This document shows positions 1-10,298 of a stretch of DNA of 64,000 bases, one piece after another (position 1 is the first letter of the stretch; each line of letters begins with the position of its first letter). A program made the position numbers and the translations under genes. The notes beneath the pieces were generated by a model, which worked only from the letters and a program-made list of their open reading frames with translations, did not search any database and had not been told where the DNA came from. Source of the stretch: Luteimonas saliphila (GTDB lineage: Bacteria; Pseudomonadota; Gammaproteobacteria; Xanthomonadales; Xanthomonadaceae); contig NZ_JAETWA010000006.1 of NCBI RefSeq assembly GCF_016774335.1, positions 49,330 to 113,329 of the forward strand. Direction: 5' to 3'.

Positions 1-2
1 TG

Positions 3-779
3 GTGTTGCGCGATGTCGCCACGGCCGCATGGGCGCACGGCGATCCGCAACTGCTGCGGCGCGTGCTGCAGAACTTCCTCGCCAACGCCGTTCGTTACAC
101 GATCGCGGGCGGTGTCCTGATCGGCGTGCGTCGCGAAGGCAGCGGGCTGCGCGTGGAGGTACACGACACCGGTCCCGGCATCGAGGCCGCCCAGCAAGGG
201 CCGATCTTCGAGGAATTCCGGCGCGGCGACGGCGCCCCCGGACAGGGGCTGGGGCTCGGGCTGGCGATCGCCGACCGCATCGCGCGCCTGATGCGGGCAA
301 GCATCGGGCTACGCAGCGAGGTAGGGCGCGGCACCGTGTTCTCGCTGCACCTGCAGCGGGTCGCCGCCGCGCCGCGCAGCGAGGCAGGCGCCGCGCGGAC
401 CGGATTGTCGGGATGCAGGGTGCTGGTGGTCGACAACGATCCAGCCGCGGTGGCGGCGTTGCGCGCGCTGCTCGAAGGCTGGGGCTGCCTGGTCGACGCC
501 GCCGTCGACGGCGCCAGTGCGCAGGCGTTGTTGCAGCGGCATCCAGCCGCATTGTGGCTGTTCGACTATCACCTGGACGATGGCGACACCGGAATCGCCC
601 TGCACGCCCGCCTGGCCGCGCGCTTCGGCCCGTGCCCGACACTGATCCTCAGCGCCGACGACAGCGGCGACGTGCGCCGCGCCGCACTCGAGCACGATCT
701 GGCGCTGCTGCGCAAACCGGTACGGCCGCTGGCGCTCAAGTCCACCCTCGACCGGCTGCGCGCGATGCGCATGGGCTGA
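3..779 (+). CDS. Hybrid sensor histidine kinase, C-terminal part (5' end outside window)
   Basis: This is the C-terminal end of a hybrid two-component sensor kinase. The sensor, dimerisation and phospho-acceptor His parts lie left of the window, and the reading frame is open to the edge. The visible part starts with a HATPase_c domain containing an N box (NFLANAVRY), a G1 box (DTGPGI) and a G2 box (GLGLGLAI). From about residue 138 a receiver domain follows, with an acidic pocket (VVDND), the likely phospho-acceptor Asp in LFDYHLDD and the conserved Lys in LRKPV. No DNA-binding output domain follows the receiver, so it probably works in an internal phosphorelay. The signal cannot be inferred. 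The gene is convergent with the DUF2721 gene. Confidence 0.85.
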   Translation: MLRDVATAAWAHGDPQLLRRVLQNFLANAVRYTIAGGVLIGVRREGSGLRVEVHDTGPGIEAAQQGPIFEEFRRGDGAPGQGLGLGLAIADRIARLMRASIGLRSEVGRGTVFSLHLQRVAAAPRSEAGAARTGLSGCRVLVVDNDPAAVAALRALLEGWGCLVDAAVDGASAQALLQRHPAALWLFDYHLDDGDTGIALHARLAARFGPCPTLILSADDSGDVRRAALEHDLALLRKPVRPLALKSTLDRLRAMRMG

Positions 780-825
780 GACTGGCTGCGCGAGGCCCAA
801 GGGCGCACGACCGCCCACGTCGAGG

Positions 826-1305
826 TCACAGCAACGGGCTGCGCCGGTTCGCGAAGCGGTGGCCGTCGTCCATCTCGTCGTTGACCGCGCGCACCGCCAG
901 CGAGGCCTCGCTGGCCAGCAGCAGGCTCGAGCCGAACATGGCCAGCACGCCCAACACCGCCATGATCGTCGGCCAGGGACCGAAGACGTGGTCGAAGAAC
1001 GAGTCGCCGGCGACCAGCAGGCTGGTGGCGACGAAGCAGCTGATCGCCACGTACAGCAACTGGCTGGCGCGCAGGATGGTCAGGCTGCGGCGGCGCTGCA
1101 CGGCGATCCGTCGTTCCAGCAGCGCGCGTTCCTCGACGTCCTCGCTGTCGGCCAGGTCCTTGAGCAGGGTCCGCGCGCGGTCGATGATGCGGGCCAGGCG
1201 CGCATTGGCCGATGCCAGCAGCGCCGCAGTCGCGGTCAGGAAGAACGCCGGCGCGAGCATGGCGGTCAGGATCGCGTAGTGGGCCAGGGAGGCGTTCGGG
1301 GGCAT
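826..1305 (-). CDS. DUF2721 family membrane protein
   Basis: A protein of 159 residues, of the length and type of the DUF2721 family, whose function is unknown. The start ATG ([10 protein letters not shown]) was chosen because upstream frame extensions overlap orn on the other strand and have no membrane-protein character. A first hydrophobic segment covers about residues 8-30. A charged middle part with many Arg and Glu follows ([11 protein letters not shown]). Two further hydrophobic segments near residues 80-130 sit around the Trp/Pro-containing [11 protein letters not shown]. It is predicted to lie in the inner membrane. It is divergent from orn, with the two starts about 60 bases apart, so the promoters share a short intergenic region. 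Confidence 0.75.
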   Translation of the reverse strand: MPPNASLAHYAILTAMLAPAFFLTATAALLASANARLARIIDRARTLLKDLADSEDVEERALLERRIAVQRRRSLTILRASQLLYVAISCFVATSLLVAGDSFFDHVFGPWPTIMAVLGVLAMFGSSLLLASEASLAVRAVNDEMDDGHRFANRRSPLL

Positions 1306-1366
1306 GGGGGTCGGGGCGGATGGGCGCCGGGGTATGATGCCGCGTCCCGGCAACGACTGCGAGCGC

Positions 1367-1948
1367 ATGGCACTGCACGACACCGCACAGGGCGAGGGTC
1401 GCCTGGTCTGGATCGACCTGGAGATGACGGGTCTCGACACCGACCGCGACTCGATCCTCGAACTCGCCACCGTGGTCACCGATTCGGCGCTCAACGTGCT
1501 GGCGGAAGGTCCGGTGTTCGCGATCGCGCATCCGATGTCCGCGCTCGAGGCGATGGACGACTGGAACCGCACCCAGCACGGTCGGTCGGGTCTGTGGCGG
1601 CGGGTGCTGGAGGAGGGCGTGTCGGCGGCGGACGCCGAGGCCGGCACGCTCGAGTTCCTGGCGCGCTGGATCGGACCGGGCCAGTCGCCGATGTGCGGCA
1701 ATTCGATCTGCCAGGACCGGCGCTTCCTGCATCGCGAGATGCCGGCGCTGGAGCGGTACTTCCACTACCGCAACCTCGATGTCAGCACGCTCAAGGAGCT
1801 GGCGCGGCGCTGGGCACCGCAGGTGCTGGCGGGGGTGAAGAAGAGTGCCGCGCACACCGCGCTCAGCGACGTGCGCGATTCGATCGAGGAACTGCGCCAC
1901 TACCGTCGTTTCATGGGCGAACTGGCGGGGTCCGCGGCCGTCTCGTGA
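1367..1948 (+). CDS. orn: Oligoribonuclease
   Basis: The 193-residue protein is a DEDDh 3'-5' exonuclease that degrades 2-5-nucleotide RNAs to monomers and clears pGpG during cyclic-di-GMP turnover. The N-terminal exonuclease motif [12 protein letters not shown] holds the first Asp and Glu. The second-motif Asp lies in [11 protein letters not shown], and the final His and Asp lie in [10 protein letters not shown]. Family landmarks such as [12 protein letters not shown] are intact. The start at [11 protein letters not shown] places the IDLEMTG motif where the E. coli protein has it. In-frame upstream ATGs would add an atypical basic extension. It is probably essential housekeeping, as in most gammaproteobacteria. 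Confidence 0.95.
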   Translation: MALHDTAQGEGRLVWIDLEMTGLDTDRDSILELATVVTDSALNVLAEGPVFAIAHPMSALEAMDDWNRTQHGRSGLWRRVLEEGVSAADAEAGTLEFLARWIGPGQSPMCGNSICQDRRFLHREMPALERYFHYRNLDVSTLKELARRWAPQVLAGVKKSAAHTALSDVRDSIEELRHYRRFMGELAGSAAVS

Positions 1949-2008
1949 ACCGGGCTGCGTCCACGTTCCGGTGTGCACCGGCGGTGTCGTGAGACGGCGG
2001 GCGCTGGC

Positions 2009-2866
2009 ATGACGCGCACGATCGCACACGCGAGCGGCATCGAGGCGGACAGCCTCGACCATGCGAACCTGCGGCGCGCCGTCGAACTGCTCGAGGCGCC
2101 GACGATCACCGCGCGCATGGCCAACCTGGTCGGCGCACCGCTCGAGTTCGCGGTGCGGGCACTGCCGGAGAGGGTGTCCGCGCGGATCCACGGCGCGGTC
2201 GAGGCGGCCCTGTACAAGTCGGCGCAGGCCGCGTTGTGGAGCATGGCCAACGTTCCCGGCCGCGCCGCCTCGACGCGCTGGCACAAGCTGGCCGCGGCCG
2301 GCACCGGTGCGGTGGGCGGTGCGTTCGGCTTCGCCGCGCTGTTCCTGGAGCTTCCGGTGTCGACCACGATCATGATGCGCGCGGTGGCCGACGTGGCGCG
2401 CAGCGAAGGCTTCGACCTCGCCGACCCGTCCACCCGGCACTCGTGCCTGGAAGTGTTCGCCCTCGGCGGCCCCTCCGGCCAGGACGACGCCAGCGAAACC
2501 GGCTACTACCTCGCGCGCGGCTTCACCGCCGACGTCATGCGCCACCTGTCGGCGGAACTGGCCGGGCGCACTGTGGCGGGGCGGGGAATGACCACCGGAC
2601 TGGGATCCAAGGAGGCCGGCAAATGGCTGGCCAAGCTGGTCGAGCGCGTGGCCACCCGCTTCGGCGTGGTGGTGACGGAGAAGTTCGCGGCACAGGCGGT
2701 GCCGATCGTGGGCGCCGCCACCGGCGCGGCGCTGAACACGATGTTCACCGACTACTACCAGGACGTGGCGCGCGGCCACTTCATCGTCCGCCGGCTCGAG
2801 CAGCGCTACGGCGAGGCGGTGGTGCAGGAGGCCTACGCCGAGATGGCGCTGCACCGGCACGGTTGA
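2009..2866 (+). CDS. EcsC family protein
   Basis: A protein of 285 residues resembling the EcsC family, named after a Bacillus ABC-exporter-associated protein whose biochemical role is unclear. The first 90 residues are amphipathic, with no signal peptide. A glycine- and alanine-rich hydrophobic stretch (AAAGTGAVGGAFGFAALF) sits at about 95-112. The family-like segment LPVSTTIMMRAVADVA follows, with two more hydrophobic glycine-rich stretches near residues 200-245 (VPIVGAATGAALNTMF). The start was set at MTRTIAHASG because the preceding residues overlap the tail of the orn region and look non-coding. It is convergent with ppsA. Confidence 0.75.
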   Translation: MTRTIAHASGIEADSLDHANLRRAVELLEAPTITARMANLVGAPLEFAVRALPERVSARIHGAVEAALYKSAQAALWSMANVPGRAASTRWHKLAAAGTGAVGGAFGFAALFLELPVSTTIMMRAVADVARSEGFDLADPSTRHSCLEVFALGGPSGQDDASETGYYLARGFTADVMRHLSAELAGRTVAGRGMTTGLGSKEAGKWLAKLVERVATRFGVVVTEKFAAQAVPIVGAATGAALNTMFTDYYQDVARGHFIVRRLEQRYGEAVVQEAYAEMALHRHG

Positions 2867-2883
2867 TTGCGGCGGGTGCGACA

Positions 2884-2906
2884 CCTTCCCCGGAGGTTGG
2901 GGAAGG
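2884..2906. terminator. Hairpin between convergent EcsC-like gene and ppsA
   Basis: A perfect 8-bp stem (CCTTCCCC / GGGGAAGG) with a 7-base loop lies between the convergent ends of the EcsC-like gene and ppsA. There is no clear T run on either side, so it is at best a weak or bidirectional terminator. Confidence 0.4.
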
Positions 2907-2926
2907 CGCCTGCAGGAATCGCGGCA

Positions 2927-5347
<2,421 letters not shown>

Positions 5348-5449
5348 TCCAAAGGAAGAACGACGCAAGGATCGGGCGTTGCCCGACCGAAAACGCTATT
5401 TTAGCCCCTACATCGGCCACGGCATCCGCCAGGGGCCCGGGAGACAGCG

Positions 5450-6271
5450 TTGTCAACGATCAGACCGGTGTTCTACGTCTCCGATGGAACCGGTATCACT
5501 GCCGAGACCATCGGCCACAGCCTGCTCACGCAGTTCGCGGGCACCAAGTTCAGCACCAACCGCATCCCGTTCGTCGACAGCGTGGAGCGTGCGCTCGAAG
5601 TCGCCGACCGCATCCGCGCCACCGGAGAGGCGCAGGGCGTGCGTCCGATCGTGGTCAATTCCTCGGTCGATCCGGACATTTCGGCGGCGATCGCCCGGAG
5701 CGGTGCGCTGATGCTGGACGTGTTCGCGCCCTTCATCGATCCGCTCGAGGCCGAACTCGGCGAGAAGCGGCAGCCGAAGGTGGGGCAGGCGCACGGCATG
5801 GTCGACTTCGAGACCTACCACCGGCGCATCAACGCCATGAACTTCGCGCTGACGCACGACGACGGCATGTCGATCAACTACGACCACGCCGACGTGATCC
5901 TGGTCGCGGTCTCGCGCGCCGGCAAGACGCCCACCTGCATCTATCTCGCGCTCCACCACGGCGTGGCCGCGGCCAACTATCCGCTCACCGACGAGGATCT
6001 GGAGCACGACCGCCTGCCGCCGCGCCTGCGCGCGCACCGGTCGAAGCTGTTCGGCCTGACGATCGACCCCGTGCGCCTGCAGCAGATCCGTCAGGAGCGC
6101 CGTCCCGACTCGCGCTATGCGCGGCTGGATACCTGCCAGCGCGAGGTGAGCGCGGCGGAGAAGCTGTTCCGCGCGGAGCGCATTCCCGTGCTCAGCACCA
6201 CGCACGTGTCGATCGAGGAAATCTCGAGCAAGGTGATGTCCACGCTGGGCATCCAGCGGGTCATGTACTGA
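5450..6271 (+). CDS. ppsR: PEP synthase regulatory protein (bifunctional kinase/pyrophosphorylase)
   Basis: A 273-residue DUF299-family protein. It inactivates PEP synthase by ADP-dependent phosphorylation of the Thr next to the catalytic His, and reactivates it by Pi-dependent dephosphorylation. The family signature [16 protein letters not shown] is at the N-terminus. The nucleotide-binding loop [14 protein letters not shown] begins near residue 154, and the conserved [18 protein letters not shown] follows. The start codon is TTG, preceded by a GGGAG Shine-Dalgarno sequence. The gene is divergent from ppsA with about 100 bases between them, the usual arrangement for this pair. The ATG at 5792 seen in another frame is not relevant. 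Confidence 0.95.
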   Translation: MSTIRPVFYVSDGTGITAETIGHSLLTQFAGTKFSTNRIPFVDSVERALEVADRIRATGEAQGVRPIVVNSSVDPDISAAIARSGALMLDVFAPFIDPLEAELGEKRQPKVGQAHGMVDFETYHRRINAMNFALTHDDGMSINYDHADVILVAVSRAGKTPTCIYLALHHGVAAANYPLTDEDLEHDRLPPRLRAHRSKLFGLTIDPVRLQQIRQERRPDSRYARLDTCQREVSAAEKLFRAERIPVLSTTHVSIEEISSKVMSTLGIQRVMY

Positions 6272-6425
6272 GGCCTGCGACCGCAGGGCCGGGCGGGCAC
6301 GCAGCCCCGCGATCGGGACGGTACGGTACCGATCCATGAATGCATCGCAGGAACACTTAACGTAGGCGCTCGCAGCGGATCCGTCAATGCTGCACGCGCG
6401 CGATTCCAGCGTGTAGGATCGGGCC

Positions 6426-6926
6426 ATGCACGAAGTCGTCGCCCGCACTCCCGTCATCCCCAGGCTGGGCCGTTTCGGCTGGCTGATGGCGCTGTACGCG
6501 GAGAACTTCCGGCGCATGACCCGCCTGTTCGAACCCGCCGACCTCGAGGCCGGGCGCTATGTCTCGACCATCGGCGACGGGCTCGACATCCAGCTCGATG
6601 TCCTGCATCAGCACGTCTACACGACGGAACTCCGGCTGACCTACGGCGTGATCGACCCGGTGACCGGGGAGCCGGACCCGTCCGCGTTCCTGCGCCTGTA
6701 TCGCGACGCCAAACAGGCCGAGGCCACCCACTGCTACGTCGGAAGGCGCTGGCAGGACGTGATCGGCATGTATCCGCCGCCGGCCGAGGTGCTCGACCAT
6801 CGCATGCGCATGAACACCTTCCTGGGCAAGTGGCTGCAGTACCTGGCCGAGAGCGGCCATGGGGTGGCCACGCTGCGGCACAGCCCGGATGCGCTGGAGG
6901 CGGGAGCGGGTTCGGCCGCCCGCTAG
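6426..6926 (+). CDS. DUF1249 family protein (YqiB-like)
   Basis: A 166-residue soluble protein of the DUF1249 family, related to E. coli YqiB, of unknown function. The family pattern is clear: an N-terminal LYAENFRRMTRLF helix, a central beta-rich part with YTTELRLTYGV, and a C-terminal RLYRDAKQAEA followed by RMRMNTFLGKWLQYLAESGH. There is no signal peptide or membrane segment. It stands alone, about 155 bases after ppsR. In E. coli yqiB sits next to nudF and cpdA, which are not present here. Confidence 0.8.
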   Translation: MHEVVARTPVIPRLGRFGWLMALYAENFRRMTRLFEPADLEAGRYVSTIGDGLDIQLDVLHQHVYTTELRLTYGVIDPVTGEPDPSAFLRLYRDAKQAEATHCYVGRRWQDVIGMYPPPAEVLDHRMRMNTFLGKWLQYLAESGHGVATLRHSPDALEAGAGSAAR

Positions 6927-6971
6927 ATCCCGCGGCCGCTGGCCGGGGGCGAGAACGACCTGACGGATCGT

Positions 6972-7184
6972 TCAGCCGCAGGCACCGACCAGCACGTTGT
7001 CTCCGCAGCGCATGCGCACCCGTACTCCGGTGGGGACGCCGATCGAGGCGTGGCAGTCGCGCGCCATCTCGATGGCGCATTCGATCGCGATCGCCCGCTC
7101 CACGTTGCGCGCGACCTGATAGTGGTCGATCCGGACCTGCCAGCCCGGCCCGTCCGGCTCCACGGCGATCAACGTGCGTTCCAT
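6972..7184 (-). CDS. Small hypothetical protein, 70 residues
   Basis: A short gene supported by a good Shine-Dalgarno sequence (GGGAG, about eight bases before the ATG) and strong third-position GC bias. The protein begins MERTLIAVEPDGPGWQVRID, continues with an alpha-helical part rich in Ala, Ile and Glu (VERAIAIECAIEMARDCH) and ends in VRMRCGDNVLVGACG. It has three cysteines and no signal peptide. The layout of a beta-hairpin followed by a helix resembles small DUF2188-like proteins, but I cannot assign a family with confidence. No function is proposed. Confidence 0.55.
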   Translation of the reverse strand: MERTLIAVEPDGPGWQVRIDHYQVARNVERAIAIECAIEMARDCHASIGVPTGVRVRMRCGDNVLVGACG

Positions 7185-7585
7185 GTGGCGACTCCCGATC
7201 ACGCTGCCTTCCGGCCTGATCGGCCGTGGTGACAGCATCCGCCGGCGGCGGCCGCGGCGCAGTCGGACGATGGGGCGGGTCGCTGTAGGAAAAACCTGAC
7301 CTGCCGGAACCGGGACGGGCCCTCGGATGAATGGCGGGGTGCGAGGCCGGTCCCGCAGCGGGCCTGACGCGATGCGGGCGCACAGCGAGCCGCGGTCATG
7401 GCATGGGGCGAGCGGACGCCAGGCAGGCTGGCGCGGCGTGGCCAGCCGGAGCGTCTCCCGACGTCCCGCCACACCCGTGTCGACAGAAGCCGCCGCGTCG
7501 CTGGCGCGAAGAAGAAGAGGCCGAGGCGCAGGAGGCGCCGACGGCCCCTGATCGGCCCGGCCGCCATGCCGATCCCGACAGCCAC
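7185..7585. other. Gene-poor intergenic stretch left of the tRNA terminator
   Basis: About 400 bases of very GC-rich DNA (mostly CG dinucleotides) between the small hypothetical gene and the tRNA terminator. Open frames exist on both strands, but they are Arg/Pro/Ala-rich, overlap one another and lack credible starts. I see no gene here. Confidence 0.5.
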
Positions 7586-7614
7586 GAAAAACAAGGGCCC
7601 GGTTGCCCGGGCCC
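7586..7614 (-). terminator. Rho-independent terminator after tRNA-Ala/tRNA-Glu
   Basis: On the minus strand an 8-bp GC stem (GGGCCCGG / CCGGGCCC, loop of about four) is followed by TTGTTTTT. It lies immediately 3' of tRNA-Glu and would end the tRNA transcript. Confidence 0.85.
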
Positions 7615-7624
7615 CTGCATGAAT

Positions 7625-7700
7625 TGGCGTCCCCACGGGGATTCGAACCCCGGTCGCTACCGTGAAAGGGTAATGTCCTAGGCCTCTAGACGATGGGGAC
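7625..7700 (-). tRNA. tRNA-Glu (TTC)
   Basis: A 76-base tRNA with an encoded CCA end. The acceptor stem GTCCCC pairs with GGGGAC. The anticodon loop contains CTTTCAC, giving anticodon TTC (Glu), and the T loop GTTCGAATC is standard. It lies 62 bases after tRNA-Ala on the same strand, and the two are probably cotranscribed. Confidence 0.97.
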
Positions 7701-7762
7701 GCGGTGAAGCTGATGTCCGGCTTCCACGCGGCCTGTGCGCGGAAACTTGTCGACGGAAAATC

Positions 7763-7838
7763 TGGTGGAGCCAGGCGGGATCGAACCGCCGACCTCCTGC
7801 ATGCCATGCAGGCGCTCTCCCAGCTGAGCTATGGCCCC
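7763..7838 (-). tRNA. tRNA-Ala (GGC)
   Basis: A 76-base tRNA with an encoded CCA end. The acceptor GGGGCC pairs with GGCTCC with normal wobble. The D arm AGCTCAGCTGGGAGAGC is standard, and the anticodon loop CATGGCATG gives GGC (Ala). It is the first gene of a two-tRNA transcript running toward the left. Confidence 0.97.
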
Positions 7839-8150
7839 ACGGCTGGAAAGCGCGGAATTGTAGTGGTGCCACGCTGTCACCGTCAACAGTGACCCGGTTG
7901 GCGACGCACGGAAGTTCAGGGGATTTCGCACCGTTGCCGCTCTCGGCTCGCGGTAGCTCTGGGCTTGGCACTAGGCTCGGCCCGGTTACTGGCCGACGGT
8001 GCCGGCATCGCGATCGTATTCGGGGCGATGAACCGCGATCTGGTTGTGAGCGCATTCGTCGGCGGGAAATGGGCTCGCGTCGGGTCCGCCGTCGTGGCTG
8101 CTCCGACGCCGGAGGTAGGATGCTGCATCCCGTGTCGTATCCCCACCGCG
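7839..8150. other. Intergenic region between tRNA-Ala and the GlxA-type gene
   Basis: About 310 bases holding the tRNA promoter (leftward) and presumably that of the GlxA-type regulator (rightward). In-frame extensions of the regulator into this stretch lack family similarity. I see no direct repeat of the tRNA 3' end that would mark an attachment site. Confidence 0.4.
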
Positions 8151-9137
8151 ATGTCCAGACTCGTCTGCATGCTGATCTTCGACGGCGCCCAGTCGCTGGA
8201 CATCAGCGGCCCGCTGGAGGTGTTCGCGCTTGCCAGCCGCCAGACGCAGGAGGATGCGCCCGGCGCGCTGCCGCCGTATGCGCTGCGCGTGGTAGCCCGC
8301 GATGCCGGCGCGGTGACGCTGGCCTCCGGAATGCGCCTGCTGGCGGACGCGAGCTGTGCGCAACTGCCCGAGGATGTCGACACGCTGCTTGTCAGCGGCG
8401 GCATGGGTGATGCGCTGGACCGGGCGCGCGCCGATCCTGCGCTGACGGACTGGCTGCGTGCCGCCGCACCCCGCGCCCGGCGCATCGGATCGATCTGCAA
8501 CGGCGCGTTGCTGCTCGCCGAGACGGGCCTGCTCGACGGCTGCGAGGCGACGACGCACTGGAGCGACATCGCCGAACTGCAGCGGCGCTATCCATCGGTG
8601 CGGGTGGTTCCCGATGCGATCTACACCCGGAGCGACCGGATCTGGACCTCGGCCGGCATCACCGCGGGCATGGATCTCGCCCTTGCGATGGTGGCCGAGG
8701 ACTGCGGCCTGCCGCTGGCCTGGAAAGTGGCCAGGCGGATGGTGCTGGCGACGCGGCGTTCCGGAGGCGACAGCCAACTCGGCCGCCTGCTGGCCGAGCT
8801 GGACCTGCCCGACCACTTCGCCGAACTGGCGCAGTGGATCCGTGCGCAGCTGCATGCCCGGCTCGACGTCGGACGCCTGGCCGAATGGGTGCACATGAGT
8901 CCGCGACAGTTCACCCGTCGTTTCCGTGCCGCGTTCGGGACGACACCGCAGAAGTACGTGGCCCGGTTGCGCATCGAGGCGGCGAGGGCACAGCTCGAAC
9001 ACACCGCCAAGGACCTCAAGCGGATCGCGGCCGACTGCGGCTTCTCCACGGAAGAGGCGATGCGCCGCAGCTTCGTGCGTGAGCTCGGCGTGCGCCCCGG
9101 CGAATATCGCCAGCGCCTCGCGCCGTCGCGGGTCTGA
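8151..9137 (+). CDS. GlxA family transcriptional regulator (DJ-1/PfpI domain plus AraC-type HTH)
   Basis: A 328-residue regulator of the GlxA type. The N-terminal DJ-1/PfpI-like domain (about residues 3-185) starts MSRLVCMLIFDGAQSLDISG and carries the nucleophile-elbow sequence GSICNGALLLAE with its Cys. The C-terminal AraC-type domain (about 225-320) has two helix-turn-helix units: LAEWVHMSPRQFTRRFRAAF, and the second ending in CGFSTEEAMRRSFVRELGVRPGEYR. The start ATG gives the usual family length. Regulators of this type often respond to amines or other small metabolites, but the ligand is unknown here. It lies 86 bases upstream of a secreted DJ-1-like protein on the same strand, which is its likely target. 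Confidence 0.88.
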   Translation: MSRLVCMLIFDGAQSLDISGPLEVFALASRQTQEDAPGALPPYALRVVARDAGAVTLASGMRLLADASCAQLPEDVDTLLVSGGMGDALDRARADPALTDWLRAAAPRARRIGSICNGALLLAETGLLDGCEATTHWSDIAELQRRYPSVRVVPDAIYTRSDRIWTSAGITAGMDLALAMVAEDCGLPLAWKVARRMVLATRRSGGDSQLGRLLAELDLPDHFAELAQWIRAQLHARLDVGRLAEWVHMSPRQFTRRFRAAFGTTPQKYVARLRIEAARAQLEHTAKDLKRIAADCGFSTEEAMRRSFVRELGVRPGEYRQRLAPSRV

Positions 9138-9223
9138 TCTGTCCGGATTGGCGGGCGGAATGTCCGTATCCGCCGGCCCGCGCGTTTCAGACTGACGGCT
9201 CTCCGGTTATTGGAAACACCGCG

Positions 9224-10273
9224 ATGGTGCGTGCATCGATCCGGGCGCTTGCGCTCGCGTTCCTGCTGTCTTCCCTCGGACTGGCCGCGACCGCGGATGC
9301 CGCGCATGCGGGGCGCGGCGCGGCCCCGGTGCGCGTAGGTATCGTGCTGTTCGATGGGGTCCAGATCATCGACTTCGCCGCGCCCTACGAGGTGTTCGGG
9401 CAGGCCGGTTTCAGCGTGGCGACGGTATCGCCCGACGGCAGGGCGGTGAGCACCGCGATGGAACTGTCCGTGTCCCCGGACCATGGCTTCGCCGATGCGC
9501 CCGCGTTCGATGTGCTGCTGGTGCCCGGTGGCGATGTCCACGCCGCGGCGGCGGACGAGGCCATCCTGGCTTTCGTCCGTGCGCGCAGTGCCGGGGCCAA
9601 GCACGTCCTGTCGGTATGCACCGGGTCGCACATCCTGGCAGCCGCCGGGATGCTCGATGGACTGACGGCCACGACGTTCTATCCCGCCGTCGGCCAGCTC
9701 GCCGCGGACTATCCGAAGATCCGAGTCGTCAGCGACCAGCGCTGGGTCGACAGCGGCAGGATCGTCACCTCGGCCGGACTGTCCTCCGGCATCGACGCCG
9801 CGCTGCACGTGGTCGCGCGCCTGCGCGGCGAGGATGCGGCACGAACCACCGCGTTGCACCTGGAATACGACTGGCGTCCGGACGACGGCTTCGTCCGCGG
9901 GCGCATGGCCGACCGCTACCTGCCCGGTCTGCGGGACGTGGCATGGCCGTCCGACATCGCCTTCGAGCGCCTCGTTGCGGTCGGCGACGAGGACAGGTGG
10001 CGCATGCGCTACCGCGTCGCCAGCCAGACGCCGCGGGAGAAACTGCTCTCGCGCATCGCCCACAGCATCGACGGCGACGGCGATGGCTGGCGGCGCGATC
10101 CGGACGAAGACGGTTACCGCTGGCAACGCAACGTCGATGGCCGGCGACTTGTCCTCACCGTTGCGACCTGGCCCGGGGAACGCGACGGCATGTTCGAACT
10201 GGAGTCCCGCCTCGTGATCGCTCAAGGCTTCGCGCAAGAAGGGCAGCCGGACAAGCCGGGCGCACGACGCTGA
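9224..10273 (+). CDS. Secreted DJ-1/PfpI family protein with C-terminal extension
   Basis: A 349-residue protein with a clear Sec signal peptide (hydrophobic ALALAFLLSSLGLAATADA). The DJ-1/PfpI domain (about residues 34-205) has VGIVLFDGVQIIDFAAPYE, the elbow VCTGSHILAAAG with its Cys, and an RIVTSAGLSSGID end. It is therefore paralogous to the amino half of the neighbouring GlxA-type regulator. Residues about 210-349 form an extra domain of unknown type. From about residue 283 this contains DGDGDGWRRDPD, which fits the spacing of an EF-hand-like calcium loop. It is probably periplasmic. The stop codon lies about 26 bases before the truncated S9 peptidase frame, suggesting a recombination junction. 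Confidence 0.8.
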   Translation: MVRASIRALALAFLLSSLGLAATADAAHAGRGAAPVRVGIVLFDGVQIIDFAAPYEVFGQAGFSVATVSPDGRAVSTAMELSVSPDHGFADAPAFDVLLVPGGDVHAAAADEAILAFVRARSAGAKHVLSVCTGSHILAAAGMLDGLTATTFYPAVGQLAADYPKIRVVSDQRWVDSGRIVTSAGLSSGIDAALHVVARLRGEDAARTTALHLEYDWRPDDGFVRGRMADRYLPGLRDVAWPSDIAFERLVAVGDEDRWRMRYRVASQTPREKLLSRIAHSIDGDGDGWRRDPDEDGYRWQRNVDGRRLVLTVATWPGERDGMFELESRLVIAQGFAQEGQPDKPGARR

Positions 10274-10298
10274 CGCGCGTGCCACGAGCCGGCTGCCG

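Noticed and set aside
569..2884. A 771-codon open frame on the minus strand across orn and the EcsC-like gene
   Set aside because: High-GC antisense shadow: Arg/His/Gly-rich with no domain; the plus-strand genes are well supported.
7625..8150. tRNA-Ala or tRNA-Glu as an island attachment site
   Set aside because: No integrase gene and no repeat of the tRNA 3' end were noticed further right.
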